Positions 12,956 to 23,950 of a DNA stretch of 64,000 bases are shown in pieces (within the stretch, counting starts at the first letter, position 1; each line of letters opens with the position of its first letter). This DNA comes from Labia minor (Eukaryota > Arthropoda > Insecta > Dermaptera > Spongiphoridae), in NCBI GenBank assembly GCA_963082975.1, contig OY720349.1, forward strand, positions 48,341,962 to 48,405,961. Direction: 5' to 3'. The notes under the pieces were generated by a model. It searched no databases and was not told the origin of the DNA. It was given only the letters and a program-made list of their open reading frames with translations. Position numbers and translations under genes: made by a program.

Positions 12956-13330
12956 CTTTTTGATGTTTGGCCTACCAGAGCGTGTCTCATTTTTGACGTC
13001 CATATTACCAGAACGGAAACGGTGAAACCATCACTTTGCTATTGCATTCCACATATTGGACCATAAAGAAGCACAATTATTTTGGCCGCCTACTCTGTTT
13101 TTTTCCTTAGAGATTCTGCAGAATCTAACGAATTTTCTCTTTTTTCACCTTCATTTTAGGAGGCTCTAACGCACAATTGCCTTCACCAAAACAAAAACTG
13201 TCAAATTACTCTGTTCAAACAATTCAGGCTTCTTTCAGTTGCAATATAGAAAGACAAGATGTGATGTGTATACATCTTGACATATTGCCCAATAGTAGAG
13301 GCATCTAGCGGAAAACGGTTAAAACTTATT
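12956..13330. other. GC-elevated unique island
   Basis: Moderate-GC block with no simple repeats and no long frame. It includes GACGTCCATATTACC near 12998 and a TGTGATGTGTATACATC stretch near 13260. Candidate regulatory DNA only. Confidence 0.3.
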
Positions 13331-13344
13331 ACTATAACTATTAT

Positions 13345-13895
13345 TAAATAATACCTGGTTTGCTGAGCCGCAGTTCGGTACTTTAAAAAAATTATTCCTT
13401 ATGAACTATGAATATTTAAGATTAAGATTATTATTTAAACTAAATAAACGACAAAAATACATGAAACAATTTCAATTAATTTAAAAGAACATATATTAAA
13501 GAAAATAGTCATAAAACATACAGCCCTTAAACGTTCGTATTAATGCACTGAAAGATAGAAAAGAATGATCTATGGATATAACATAATATATATTTAGTAA
13601 TTTGATTACAAAATATTATTAAAATAAATATTCTTAATTTTATTTTATTTATAATATTTTGTATTTAAGGAAGCGCTGTCCGGCGTTGCCGGGCGCCATT
13701 TTTTATTATTAAAATTCCTATTTTAAATTAAGAAAAAACTAACAAAGATGGTTTTTCCTGAGGAGAAAACCAATGCAGACCGATTTTTCTTTATAAAAAT
13801 TATTATCTATGATGTGAATTTCAAAAAAATCCTTAGAGCGGTTTAATATATCAATATACAATTTTTGCTAGTATAATAAGATAAGATAATTTAGG
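13345..13895 (+). repeat. Family D repeat, copy 1
   Basis: Shares blocks in the same order with 16530-17312. Both have a head with AATACCTGG and a CCGAGC/CTCGGTACTT-like motif, a middle with AAATTAAGAAA, CCTGAG and AAAACC(A)AAT, then GTGAATTT, a string of A, AATC, TTAGAGCGGTTT, and a tail reading GCTAGTATAATAAGATAAGATA with small changes. The middle also resembles the centre of family A (AAGAAAAAACTAA and GAGGA-AAAACCAAT). A GC-rich word GTCCGGCGTTGCCGGGCGCC lies at 13678-13697. No protein is encoded; class unknown. Confidence 0.6.
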
Positions 13896-14239
13896 TGTCT
13901 TTCAGTACAAATATAAACAAATTAAAAATACGAGTATTTACAATCAGTCTACATATAATTCTACAGCATAATATAATACAATTTCTTTAATTCATTGGAG
14001 TCACTGTTCAGATTTTCGTTATAGTCATCAACTATTAAATAATTGAATTTCTTTATGATATTTCTGGGTATTTTTTTATCCCTGAATAATTTGAAAATAA
14101 AAATTAATTATTTTTAATTGGTGATGGTCATTCTTACTTATTAAAATTAAGTATGTAAGTTGTGATATATTAGTTTAAAAATTATAATTATGTTTAATGA
14201 ATTTGAATTCAGGAAATGTTCAAAATAGATTATAAACTA
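13896..14239. other. AT-rich spacer
   Basis: AT-rich; nothing recognised. Confidence 0.45.
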
Positions 14240-14560
14240 TTGGGTTCGTTGATATGTGACCAGGCGAATGAAAATTATGGTTTCCTCTCCCAGAGAACCC
14301 ATCTGCGATTGTAAATTTCTTCCCCTCCCCTTCCTCGCATCACTTATTCTCCACCCACTCATTCCACTTCCAAATTAATGTAAAAAAACATAAACTTAAG
14401 ACAGACTAAGTTTAACAAGGAGAGAAGAAAAAAAAAACATTTTTTTATATGATACTTAGGATATAATTAAAATATTTTTTATAATCCCATTTAGTTAAAA
14501 TCAAAATGGCGGCGGCCATCCTATGCCTTCCTAATTCTCTACCCTCTTTACTTTCTCGGT
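14240..14560. other. GC-elevated island
   Basis: Pyrimidine-rich, moderate-GC stretch (TTCCTCTCCC to CCCCTCCCC) with an isolated GGCGGCGGCCATC word at 14509-14521. No long open frame. Candidate non-coding element. Confidence 0.25.
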
Positions 14561-14849
14561 AATGTTACCCAACAAAAAGAAAATATTTTTTTTATTAGGT
14601 CATATTATTTCGCTTTTTTGTTTCCTCTCATTAAACTTAGCATATATATATATGACCTCTAGGTTATTTTTTTAAATTAAGATTGCCCCACCCTATTACC
14701 CCCTACCATCTTCAAAAAAGTGTTAATTAAATACAGTCTTGAAAGTGTTTTATGATATTTAAAATTCTTTAATTTTAAGAAAATTAAAAAAAATGGTTGA
14801 ATTTCATTAAAATTATCATAAGCGAATCTTTTTTTCTTGAAAGATTTTC

Positions 14850-15262
14850 AAGCTCCACCCGTTCAATGTCGATCCTATCAAATAATTAATCGATACTCAG
14901 GTAACTAATTAAATCCCGCCGCCCTTGAAAAGGGCTTCCCGCAACCCAAGCAAAACCTTCCCTCATACACCTTTACTTTATGTTTTCTGGTAAATGCAAC
15001 CAATCTCGTTGGCTTGGTTACTTAAACAGAACATTAAAATTGCACTCGTGTTTACCAACAGACCCAACTTGTGCTATAAGACCATAAAAAGAGGGCTGCA
15101 ACCGCGCCTTGCCGCTATTTTGATCAGAATTCTATGCTGCAAACGGGGATATTTTCCTCGAAAGTGGAAGGGCAGTAGGGATACATATTGGGATCCAATT
15201 GCAGCCGATAGACTTTTATTGGTGCGACATGCTTCTTTTATATCAGTGAAATAAAATCGACC
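14850..15262. other. GC-elevated unique island
   Basis: A 400-bp block of near-balanced composition. It can be read open on both strands (86 codons plus at 14994-15254, 64 codons minus at 15074-15268), with no motif in either. A GATCGATC-type palindrome is absent, but CCTCGAAAG and GGGATCC words raise complexity. Probably non-coding. Confidence 0.3.
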
Positions 15263-16529
15263 AATCATTGCACTTTATGAATTTAATTACTAAAATTACA
15301 TTTTTAATAGAATAATGAATTAATAAAAAATAGAAACTTTTTTTTTTAATATAAATTATTTAATATTATATAATAATCATTAATTATAATATCTGTTAAT
15401 TAATAATTACATAACAATTGTTTAACGATGAATTTTGTTGAATAAATTAGTTTATATATAAAAGAAATGAATTATATTATATCTAGTATATATGAATGCC
15501 AATAAAAACATTATTAATTGCATATTGATGTAATAATTTAGTAAAGCTTCATATTTTGATCCAAATCATCGATAGCCTCAATATATCGTAATTCACAAGT
15601 GAGTTTTATTTATTTGTTTAACAGATTTATTTAGTACATATTCACAAGAAATTTAATCAAATAAATAAATCACATGAATTTTTGAGTGTAATTTATTAAA
15701 TAAAGATCTATACGAGGGTGAAAAAAATATCCATGATAACATAATTGACAATATTACATTCATAAAATTCAAAATAAAAAACAAAATTAAAAAAAAGAAT
15801 AAATATTTTTTTTTTTTTTTTTTTTTAAAAAAAAAGAACAAATCATTATAATTTTGTGACAAATATTCTAGCTATTTCTCTAAAATGTTATAAATCAAGA
15901 AATTTGAATTGTAAATTAATTCAATATATGATGAGAATTTAGATCGGAATCCGACTGATAGTAATATGCATGTTACTCTGTAATTTTTTATTCGGAAAGT
16001 AAATAAACGTTTATTTTTATTCAGTTCATTGATTGGGAGGTCACCAAAAATGATCGTGAATTATGCAAAAATTATCGAAATATTTTTTTTTTATCATAGA
16101 TTCAACCAATAATATAATTTTCTATTTCTGTAATTTCTTTCTGAAAGGTAGAAATCATAAGTTTTTCAATATTACATTGTAATATCATGCCAATTCACAA
16201 CAATTCTTTAAATAATGAGAATATTAAATTTTTTTTTAAATAATTCATACATTTTCCATATCTAATTTGATATAAAGATAAAGATATTTATTTTTAATTA
16301 TCCATATGAAAAATTTAATAAAGTGATTCAATATTGTTTCAGCTGCCAATATTTTTAAGTTCCTTGTGTTGACTTTTTTTGTATTAATTTTAATTAATTA
16401 TATTTTTTATTTTTTTAACCTAAAGAACTATTTTAATAATTCCAATCAAAATTTTTGTGTAATTTGTAAATCAATTTCTTTAAATATTTTTTAAGTTTAT
16501 ATGTAATAAAGATAGAGTATTATATAATA
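15263..16529. other. AT-rich spacer with poly-T/poly-A run
   Basis: Very AT-rich, with a long T run at about 15806-15826 joined to an A run at 15827-15835. No gene is seen. Confidence 0.5.
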
Positions 16530-17239
16530 GTATCGGGACCCCGAGCCTCGGCTCGGTACTTAAGTTAAAAAAAATGATTCATTATTATTGGATTTGGCTG
16601 GTAATATTAATACCTGGGACTCCGAGCTCTCGCTCTACCCTTTAAAAAATATTGATATACAATTCTTTAATTATTTATTACAATTATTAAATGTATTAAA
16701 TAATATTTTATTGAAAAAATATTAAAAATTATAAAACTATCTAAAACTTAATTAATAAAAGAACAATGAATAAATAAATCACGAAAATAGATAAAAAAAA
16801 AATGCACGCGGCGAGTTTCGATCCTTCGAACTCGGGGAGTAAAAACTATTGTTCTAACCACTGGTCTAAGATATTTTGATAATTAAAAACATATTTTTAC
16901 CATCTTTCAAAGACATTTATTTGTTTTGTTGTTTTTTTTTGAGAGAGATTAATAAATATATATATATTTTATTAAAAATAAATATTTTTAATTTTATTTC
17001 GAAATTAAATAATAAATTTTAAAATATTTTAAATAAAAAAAAATATTAATACAATTTCAGTTAAAAAATAAAAATGGATGTCATGTGACGTCACCCATAT
17101 ATAATTTTAAATTAAGAAATCAATAATGAAAATGTACGTTTCCTGAGATGTGATCAATAAAACTCAATTTTTCTTTATAAATACTATATCTAGTGTGAAT
17201 TTTAAAAAAATCGTTAGAGCGGTTTTTGAGAACCCATGG

Positions 17240-17288
<49 letters not shown>

Positions 17289-17312
17289 TTTAGCTAGCAT
17301 AATAAGATAAGA
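16530..17312 (+). repeat. Family D repeat, copy 2, with long TA tail
   Basis: Matches copy 1 at 13345-13895 in order and orientation. The head motif is present twice (about 16533-16565 and 16607-16640). Near the end, TTAGAGCGGTTTTTGAG is followed by a pure (TA)n tract of 44 bp (17241-17284) and the conserved tail GCTAGCATAATAAGATAAGATA. The TA tract replaces a short TA stretch in copy 1, so its length varies between copies. A tRNA-like segment is embedded near 16805-16875. Confidence 0.6.
16805..16875 (-). other. tRNA-like segment (degenerate pol III promoter boxes)
   Basis: On the minus strand, TAGACCAGTGG (complement of 16858-16868) matches the A-box consensus at 10 of 11 positions, and GATCGAAAC (complement of 16815-16823) fits the B box. 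The spacing is tRNA-like. No sound cloverleaf with acceptor stem can be drawn, so this looks like a tRNA-derived part of the family D repeat, not a working tRNA gene. Confidence 0.35.
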
Positions 17313-17719
17313 TATATGTATTTGATTTGTAAGAGGGTGACGTGGAAGGATGTTTTCTCGCAAATGAAACCTTAAATGATTCTGGTTTTTATTGTTTACA
17401 TTTTATACATTAATTAATAAATTAATATTACTTACCTGAAATAAGTGGAATCAAATACGTGTTCCTTCCGACAACTGATCAAGACAAGCAAATAACACAT
17501 AATCAATCCCACCTACTTCAGATACTACAGTTACTTGACAATCATATTGGAGGGGGGAGAGGGGAATATGATTACATATATAACTCAGAAAGACAATTAA
17601 TATACAAATCTTTGTTCCGCACTAAAAAAATTGGAAATTAAAATTAACCCCTAATTAATATATTTGATACTTAAAAGCGATTCTATATTTTAAAAGGAAG
17701 TAGGTTCTTTGGAAGTTTA
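17313..17719. other. Spacer
   Basis: Mixed AT-rich sequence up to the hAT target site. A 60-codon frame (17459-17641) overlaps it and looks like chance. Confidence 0.45.
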
Positions 17720-17727
17720 TTATAGAA

Positions 17728-18113
17728 CATAGGTTCTTAAACTTATGTACTCCACGGACCCCCACTTGAAAAAATTTTTTTTGACGGACCCCCATCACAA
17801 CTTTAGGTACTTTACGTCATTTTATTAATTAATTTCTGGCTTACGATCTCATAAGGACAAGGATATATGATGAATATTTCTAACAGTGATTGGTGAATAA
17901 CGATTTTTTTGCATATTGTAGAACACATTTTATTAGAAATTATAATATTGAAGAAAGAAAATACAAACATTGTCATAGCAACAAATCTCACAAATTATAA
18001 TGGGTACTTACATTAAATTCATATAAATATTTTATAATTTTTTTCAGAAAATATTAAATAAGAAATATTTTAAAAAATAACTGCATCTATCTCATTAAAT
18101 ATAACTTACATAT
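17728..18113 (-). other. hAT 3' untranslated and left terminal region
   Basis: Holds the left terminal repeat and about 220 bp that are almost identical to the right-hand part of the deletion derivative at 41635-41941. A candidate polyadenylation signal for the transposase lies at 17928-17933. A short inverted TTAAATATA-type stretch near the stop codon (18093-18120) could form a hairpin. Confidence 0.6.
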
Positions 18114-19973
18114 TTAATGAGATGTATGCAGTTGTTTTCTTGAAACAAGAATCTCAATATCTGGCTTAATATTGGAAACTTTTAATCTAAGATCCGGCTC
18201 TACATTTAATTTGTTTCTATATTTAGACTTAATATAAAATAGTACCGAAAAAGCTTGTTCGCATAAATATGTTGTGCAGAATGGAATCAAGTGTTGAAGT
18301 GCTTTATTTGCAAGCGCAGGATAATCTGACCTGAGAAGTAACCAAAAGTTGCTCAATTCAGTTTTGTTAAATTTTAGTTTATAAGTTGTATCACATGATA
18401 ATTCCACGAGAATATCTTGTTCAGGTGCAGATAAATGTTTAGCATTTGTAATTTCCATATTAAATGGATCTCTGATCCAGTTATTGCAAGGATCAGGAGT
18501 AGAAAAATACTTCCTGAAGTTGCTTTTCAAAGTAATTAAATGTTCAACAAATAATTGACGCGTTTGATTAAGCAATTTTTCACTGGAGCTTTCTATGAAA
18601 TCATTGAGAGTTGGAAAAGACTCATATACACCGTTCTGGATGCGTTTCGACCACAAGTCGATTTTTTTAATCATTGCTTCTATTTTATCTTCAACTTTAA
18701 ATATATTTACAACAGTACCTTGCAGGCTCAAATTAAGTTCGTTCAATTTTGTAAAAATATCAGTCAAGTAAGCCACCTTAGCTAACCAGATAAAATCATT
18801 GAAACATTCGGTCAGTTCAAAATGCGCATCTATTAAAAACAATCGTATTTCATCTCGAAGCTCAAAAAGGCGAATGAGTACTTTCCCGCGGGACAACCAA
18901 CGTACATCTGTATGTAATAATAAATGTGTATGTTGACTACCCATTTCCTCACACAAAATTTTAAAAACTCTGGAATTAAGTGGACGAGCCTTAATGAAAT
19001 TGACAATTTTAACTACTTCGTCTAATGTTCTTTTCAAATCTGGTGACATATTTTTGGCTGCTAATGATTCTCTGTGAATGCAGCAATGATTCCAAACAAC
19101 CTGAGGCGCAACATTTTTAATAAGAGCAATCAATCCAGTTCTTGTACCTGACATTGCACGAGCACCATCAGTGCAAATTCCAACACATTTTGGCCACTCT
19201 ATTTCATTTTCGGTTATAAAATTATTCAAACTGTTAAATATGTCATTAGCTGTCGTTCGTGAAGGTAGTGAATCACAAAACAATACATCTTCTTGTATTT
19301 GATTTTCAAACTCATATCTAATGAAAGCTAACAAATTGGCATTATTAGTGACATCAGTACTTTCATCCAATTGTAATGAGTAATAGTGACTTTTGCGCAC
19401 TCTCGATATTAATTCTTCTTTTATATTACATGACATGTCTTCAATCCTATTCTTAACCGTATCATTTGATAATGAAATCAAATTTATATCGTTTGCTGCT
19501 TTAGTTCCTAACATTATATTTGTAATTACTTTTGTAGCAGGAAGAATTAATTGCTCTGCTATATTATGCGGCTTTCCTGCTTTAGCAATAAGTAGAGCTA
19601 CTTCATATGATGCCATTACTGCTTTCTTACTCATACCACCAGATCCCGTCTTTACCATCAATTTCTGACTTGAATTAAGTTCTTCTTTTTTCATTTTAAA
19701 AAATTCGATAGACTTACTAACATGCTCGCTGTGCTTTGTTTGTAAATGACGTCTGAGATTAGCAGGTTTCATACTTTCATTGGATAAACTTTCCTGACAT
19801 AGAACGCAGACTGGTCTTTCCACATCATTGTTGCAAATATAAGTAAATCCAAATGATAAATAATCATCCGAATATTTTCTAGTTTTGCGTTTCTTGGTAG
19901 AGTTTGCTGTTGATGCCTCATCATCTGATTCTTTCCGTTTCTGTGTTGAACCAGTTTGTAGCCAACGATCCAT
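18114..19973 (-). CDS. hAT transposase, ZBED5/SCAND3-like (Buster/Charlie group)
   Basis: The product would cut and paste the surrounding element. The 619-residue protein is uninterrupted. An N-terminal BED zinc finger has ligands C56, C59, H76 and H81 and follows a basic stretch (about residues 27-33) that may act in nuclear import. The RNase H-like core shows D203 in LQLDESTDV, D269 in CTDGARAM and the CCIH motif at 297-300, then HTDVRWLSRG at 354-363. The acidic third residue is E572 in CEQAFSV, inside the C-terminal hAT dimerisation region. Length and order are normal for ZBED5/FAM200/SCAND3-type transposases. The start chosen is the first ATG, at the usual MDRWL-type N terminus. A TTTATT at 17928-17933 gives AATAAA on the coding strand downstream of the stop. 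Domestication cannot be excluded, but intact ends argue for a mobile element. Confidence 0.93.
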   Translation of the reverse strand: MDRWLQTGSTQKRKESDDEASTANSTKKRKTRKYSDDYLSFGFTYICNNDVERPVCVLCQESLSNESMKPANLRRHLQTKHSEHVSKSIEFFKMKKEELNSSQKLMVKTGSGGMSKKAVMASYEVALLIAKAGKPHNIAEQLILPATKVITNIMLGTKAANDINLISLSNDTVKNRIEDMSCNIKEELISRVRKSHYYSLQLDESTDVTNNANLLAFIRYEFENQIQEDVLFCDSLPSRTTANDIFNSLNNFITENEIEWPKCVGICTDGARAMSGTRTGLIALIKNVAPQVVWNHCCIHRESLAAKNMSPDLKRTLDEVVKIVNFIKARPLNSRVFKILCEEMGSQHTHLLLHTDVRWLSRGKVLIRLFELRDEIRLFLIDAHFELTECFNDFIWLAKVAYLTDIFTKLNELNLSLQGTVVNIFKVEDKIEAMIKKIDLWSKRIQNGVYESFPTLNDFIESSSEKLLNQTRQLFVEHLITLKSNFRKYFSTPDPCNNWIRDPFNMEITNAKHLSAPEQDILVELSCDTTYKLKFNKTELSNFWLLLRSDYPALANKALQHLIPFCTTYLCEQAFSVLFYIKSKYRNKLNVEPDLRLKVSNIKPDIEILVSRKQLHTSH

Positions 19974-21046
19974 TTTATGGAGTAATTTATTAACATTGAA
20001 CTACAATAATATAAATATAATATAAATATAATATAAATATAACGAATTATTATTTACTAGCTATGTTTTAATATGATTTTAAATGAATGTTTTAATATCA
20101 TTTTAAATGAATGTTTTAAATCATTTTAATAAATGTTTTAAATCATTTTAATAAATGTTTTAAATCATTTTAAATAAATGATTTAATATCATTTTAAATG
20201 AATATTAATTTATATAATAAATATATTTCGTAATTTGATTCTAAAATATTATTAATTTCGTAATTTGATTCTAAAATATTATTAAAATAAATATTTTTTA
20301 TTCATAAAACTAACTTATACTTACTCTCAAAAACAGCCTTTCTGGGAAATTGCAAAATGTGTTTAGTGTTTTTATAAAATAATGATCATGCAAATTACAC
20401 TAAAAATTAAAAAAAATTATTAGCTATAATAAACTATTATTAGCTATAATTTAATTATAATTAATTAAATTAATAAAAATAATTTAAAGATACAACTCGT
20501 TGAGAAATGAACTTATAATTAACATTAATAAAAATAATTTAAAGATACAACTCGTTGAGAAATGAACTTATAATTAACATTTGCTTTAAAACTGTTTAAA
20601 ACCCCAGAGTGGACGCTGACAATTTGGGTTTTTCCGGGTAAGACTGTCCCCTCCCCTGGTTTTCCCCAATAACAAAGTGAAAGAAAATTCCCTTATATGC
20701 CTCCCCTTCCGAGCCCCTAAGAGGGGTTATTTTAAAGGAACAATCGAAAAATGATTTTAAATGAATGAATGGATGAAAATTCAAATTTTATATATAGTTT
20801 TTTATATATGTTTATTTATTCACAAAAAATTAATTGACATAATTATCAATTTAATAAAATAAAATAGTATTATTAATAGTATTAAATTATAGCCGTAATT
20901 CTCTAGGAGGATATAGTTAAACAATGAACTTTAAATATTTATATATGTATATATTTTTACGATGATTTTTTTCCGAGGACCGCGGACCCCCAGTAAAGGC
21001 TTCGCGGACCCCCAGGGGTCCGCGGACCACAGTTTAAGAACCACTG
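19974..21046 (-). repeat. hAT 5' region with internal tandem repeats
   Basis: Three tandem arrays lie upstream of the transposase start. The first has imperfect units of about 23-27 bp with the word TTTTAAATGAATG or TTTTAATAAATG (about 20075-20210). The second is a perfect 30-bp doublet (20225-20284). The third is a perfect 55-bp doublet (20469-20578). An ATATAAT-like repeat at 20005-20042 is just upstream of the start. A GC-richer block at 20590-20750 and the right terminal repeat with GGTCCGCGG motifs follow. The arrays may hold promoter or transposase-binding functions; that is inference. Confidence 0.6.
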
Positions 21047-21054
21047 TTATAGAA

Positions 21055-22879
21055 GAACAAAAAATAAAGAAAATAAGAAACATAAATAAATTATGAAGCT
21101 ATAATCAAAGAATACAGAAATTTGAATTTAATTCTGATTGATGTATAACAATTAAAGTGAGGGGTAAAAATAAGTTAAAATCTCTAAATTTATATTCCTG
21201 ATAAGGGACATTTATATTACCAAAGTTATTCAAAGTTTTTCAAGATCGAATTTATTTATTTATTTTTTAATAAAAAAAAAATGTTCTATGCTATTTAAGC
21301 TCATAAAGATTTCTAATAATAAACATCTTAATTTTATGAATAAATAATCATTTTATTGTCTGCTATTAACATTTATAGTAGATTTGTATACCAGTGGAAA
21401 TAAATTTTGTATTTTTAATGCTCTTGTGAGTATAAAAATTATATTTATATTCCAAAAGGGTATTGTGATAAAGTATTAGGAATACTTTTTTGATAAAAAA
21501 CAACAAAATAAAAAAAAAAATATTTTGAGATTAAAAAATTTAAAACTGACAAAAATACAAACAATTGATTACTTTTTCAAATAATTATTGGAAGTTGATA
21601 TGTGTATTTAAATAATATTAGTTGTTGATTTAAATCTATTTTTACCCAATGTGGATATTATATTAAAGGTGAATCAAATGCATGTCCTTATCAAATATTC
21701 AAATTACCTCGAATAAAACATACGATGTTGTCAACTTGACGCTATAAAACTTTTTTTTTTCAGGTCACGAAGGCTTGTAAATAATTTTATATGTTTGCAG
21801 CTACCCTTAAAACCTTCAAATGTTGAGTGCCAATTTATTCTTTCTTAAAAATTAATTAAACATTTTTATAATAATTATAAATAATATAATAAATATTTAT
21901 TATTAATAAAATTAACTGATATGTGCAACATACACATGACTTTCTAAATGATTAAATGATTTTTAATAACTTAATTAAAAAATACAAAATAAATTTTTAT
22001 CACTGTTTGATTCCATGATTATTGTTAATAATATTTACATATATATATCTAATAAAATTAAATAATTTTTAAAATACTGGATATTATAATGCTCACCTTT
22101 AACTAAGTGATTAAACATTGTTCAAAAGAGTTTTAATCAATATTTTTTTTCAGGGAACTATTTTTTTTAATTTTACAAGTACCTTTCTATTGATTATATA
22201 TATATATTTCTATATAAAGTATATAAACCATATATATATATATATATATAGTCCAAATGTCAGGTGTGTTCCCAATAGGGATACGCATCTAGTGACCATT
22301 TTCTTCTAAAAAAAATCCAATCACAATCAATATTCATAATATATATATATATATATATAAATTCCAGACTATTAATAATATTTCGAAACCAAGTCAACGA
22401 GTTTAGATTGGAGATTTTTTTTGAAAAGTATATATTTAGCTATTTTTTTTATGAATTTTTTAATTCTTAAAAATAAAAATATTTTAATGGTTTATTCTAT
22501 AAAAGATATAAAAAATACTAAGTTGCGTTTTTAAGGTACATAAATGTTGAACTCTCTCCACAATTAGAAATCTAATTATAATTTAATCTGATCTTCCTGA
22601 ATGAATATTAAACATTTAAAAATAATTAATTTAAAATGTCTGGACTCAGTATTTAAGATTATTTTAAAATATAACCTTAAAAAGAGGGAGATTCAATTTT
22701 TTTATTATAATATTAAAAAAAAAATAAATTTTTTTTTATTTTTACATTAAACAATTAAAGGTAAAACGGAATAATTTTCATACAAATAAATCCCAATGAC
22801 ACATTTCCTACTTTGTCCCAATAATTATAATATATAACTAATCATGACTGTTTCATTATTATTTATTGTCGGCTACCCT
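21055..22879. other. AT-rich spacer
   Basis: AT-rich, with TA tracts at about 22228-22250 and 22338-22360 and several homopolymers. No gene is recognised. Confidence 0.5.
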
Positions 22880-23420
22880 TGTCTCATTATTCTGAATGTT
22901 TAAATCCAATTCAAGACCAAGTTTCTATGCCTTAGAATATTCTGGCAAATAAACACTCACAAGACTTATCGAAATTTCGATGTAATAAGTTCTCTGCTTC
23001 GTCCAAAACTATCCCGACAAACTTGAAGGATTAAAGGGCAAAGAGCAAGTGGGTGGTAGAGGAAAGAGGAGGGGTTAACGGATTTTCTAAGTCAAGTGGT
23101 CAGCGACCGAAAAGGGAAAAAGAGATTTTCACAGCTGAACCCGAAACAGCCGCACGTGCTACGACTAGGCTGTTTATTCGGGTCAGAGTCGCTCGTTGCT
23201 TGTAACTTTTATGATAGGTCCTATCAGCTACAACCTTTACCTTTGCAGTATCAGATTTATGCAATCAACAGATTTATTGGGGTGGATTATAACAAATCCT
23301 ATCAATTTCATCTTTATCAACTTTATTATTATTAAGATCTTTTCCTTGGGAAGGAAGTATGTTTCCTATATTGGATGCGATTCAGTAGTTTGGAGTTTAA
23401 TAGAATCATATAGATGAAAG
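22880..23420. other. GC-elevated unique island with a stem-loop
   Basis: Moderate-GC block. Its centre can fold: CCCGAAACAGCC (about 23140-23151) pairs with GGCTGTTTATTCGGG (23168-23182) with a small bulge, and the loop carries the palindromic E-box GCACGTGC (23152-23159). Open frames of 79 and 73 codons on the plus strand overlap but show no motif. It could be a regulatory element or an RNA structure. Confidence 0.35.
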
Positions 23421-23689
23421 TAAACGAAGAACTATTAAATTCTACTAATCATAATTAAAAAATGTCAGTAATAAGGAAAAATCATTTGGTATATTCATAT
23501 GAACTAAAACCTTTTAATTTCTTTTATCTTCAAAACATATAAAAAAAAATTAGTATTTTATTATTATTATTATTATTATTTATGAATTATTTGAGTTTTG
23601 AGAAGCAAACCTCAAAGGAAGTCGATAAATCAATTTTTCCTACTTCTCTTAAGTTTATTTAGGTTAAATATTACATGATGTCGATGTGT

Positions 23690-23950
23690 TAGTTAAGATG
23701 AAGAAACTTGGCAGCAGCATCTTCTAAGTATATTAGACAACGATGTTTGCTTTCCTTATGGAGATTGGCAGAGAGGTTAAAAACCGTCCCATCCCTATCA
23801 ACGACCCTGAACACCACCCCTATCAAGCGTAGTCGGGCAACGCAGCTTTGAGAGCAAGTCCAGGAGAACGGCTTATGTTCCTCCTCAACTAATTAAGTAA
23901 CGAAGGCAGGACAAATTAATTTACTTGAAATGCCTCAATTCAGGAGTACT
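23690..23950. other. GC-elevated island
   Basis: Moderate-GC sequence with no long frame. An (ATT)n tract lies just upstream at 23556-23582. Candidate non-coding conserved region. Confidence 0.25.

Larger units (their letters stand above)
17720..21054 (-). mobile_element. Complete autonomous hAT transposon with 8-bp target duplication
   Basis: Element 17728-21046 (3319 bp) is flanked by the perfect 8-bp duplication TTATAGAA (17720-17727 and 21047-21054), the length typical of hAT insertions. The terminal inverted repeats follow the pattern CA-x-x-GGTTCTTAAACT. The right end has several GGTCCGCGGACC-like palindromes (20980-21030), the left end a GGACCCCC repeat pair; such subterminal motifs are usual transposase binding sites in hAT elements. 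One intact transposase gene is inside on the minus strand. Perfect target duplication and an open gene suggest a fairly recent insertion. Confidence 0.95.

Noticed and set aside
13678..13697. GC-rich palindromic word as a terminator or regulatory hairpin
   Set aside because: It lies inside family D, with related GC words in family A copies A4 and A5, so it is part of repeats.
16805..16875. A true tRNA gene
   Set aside because: Box-like motifs exist, but no acceptor stem or normal anticodon arm can be drawn.
18555..18785. Frames on the plus strand within the transposase gene
   Set aside because: Shadows of the long minus-strand transposase frame.
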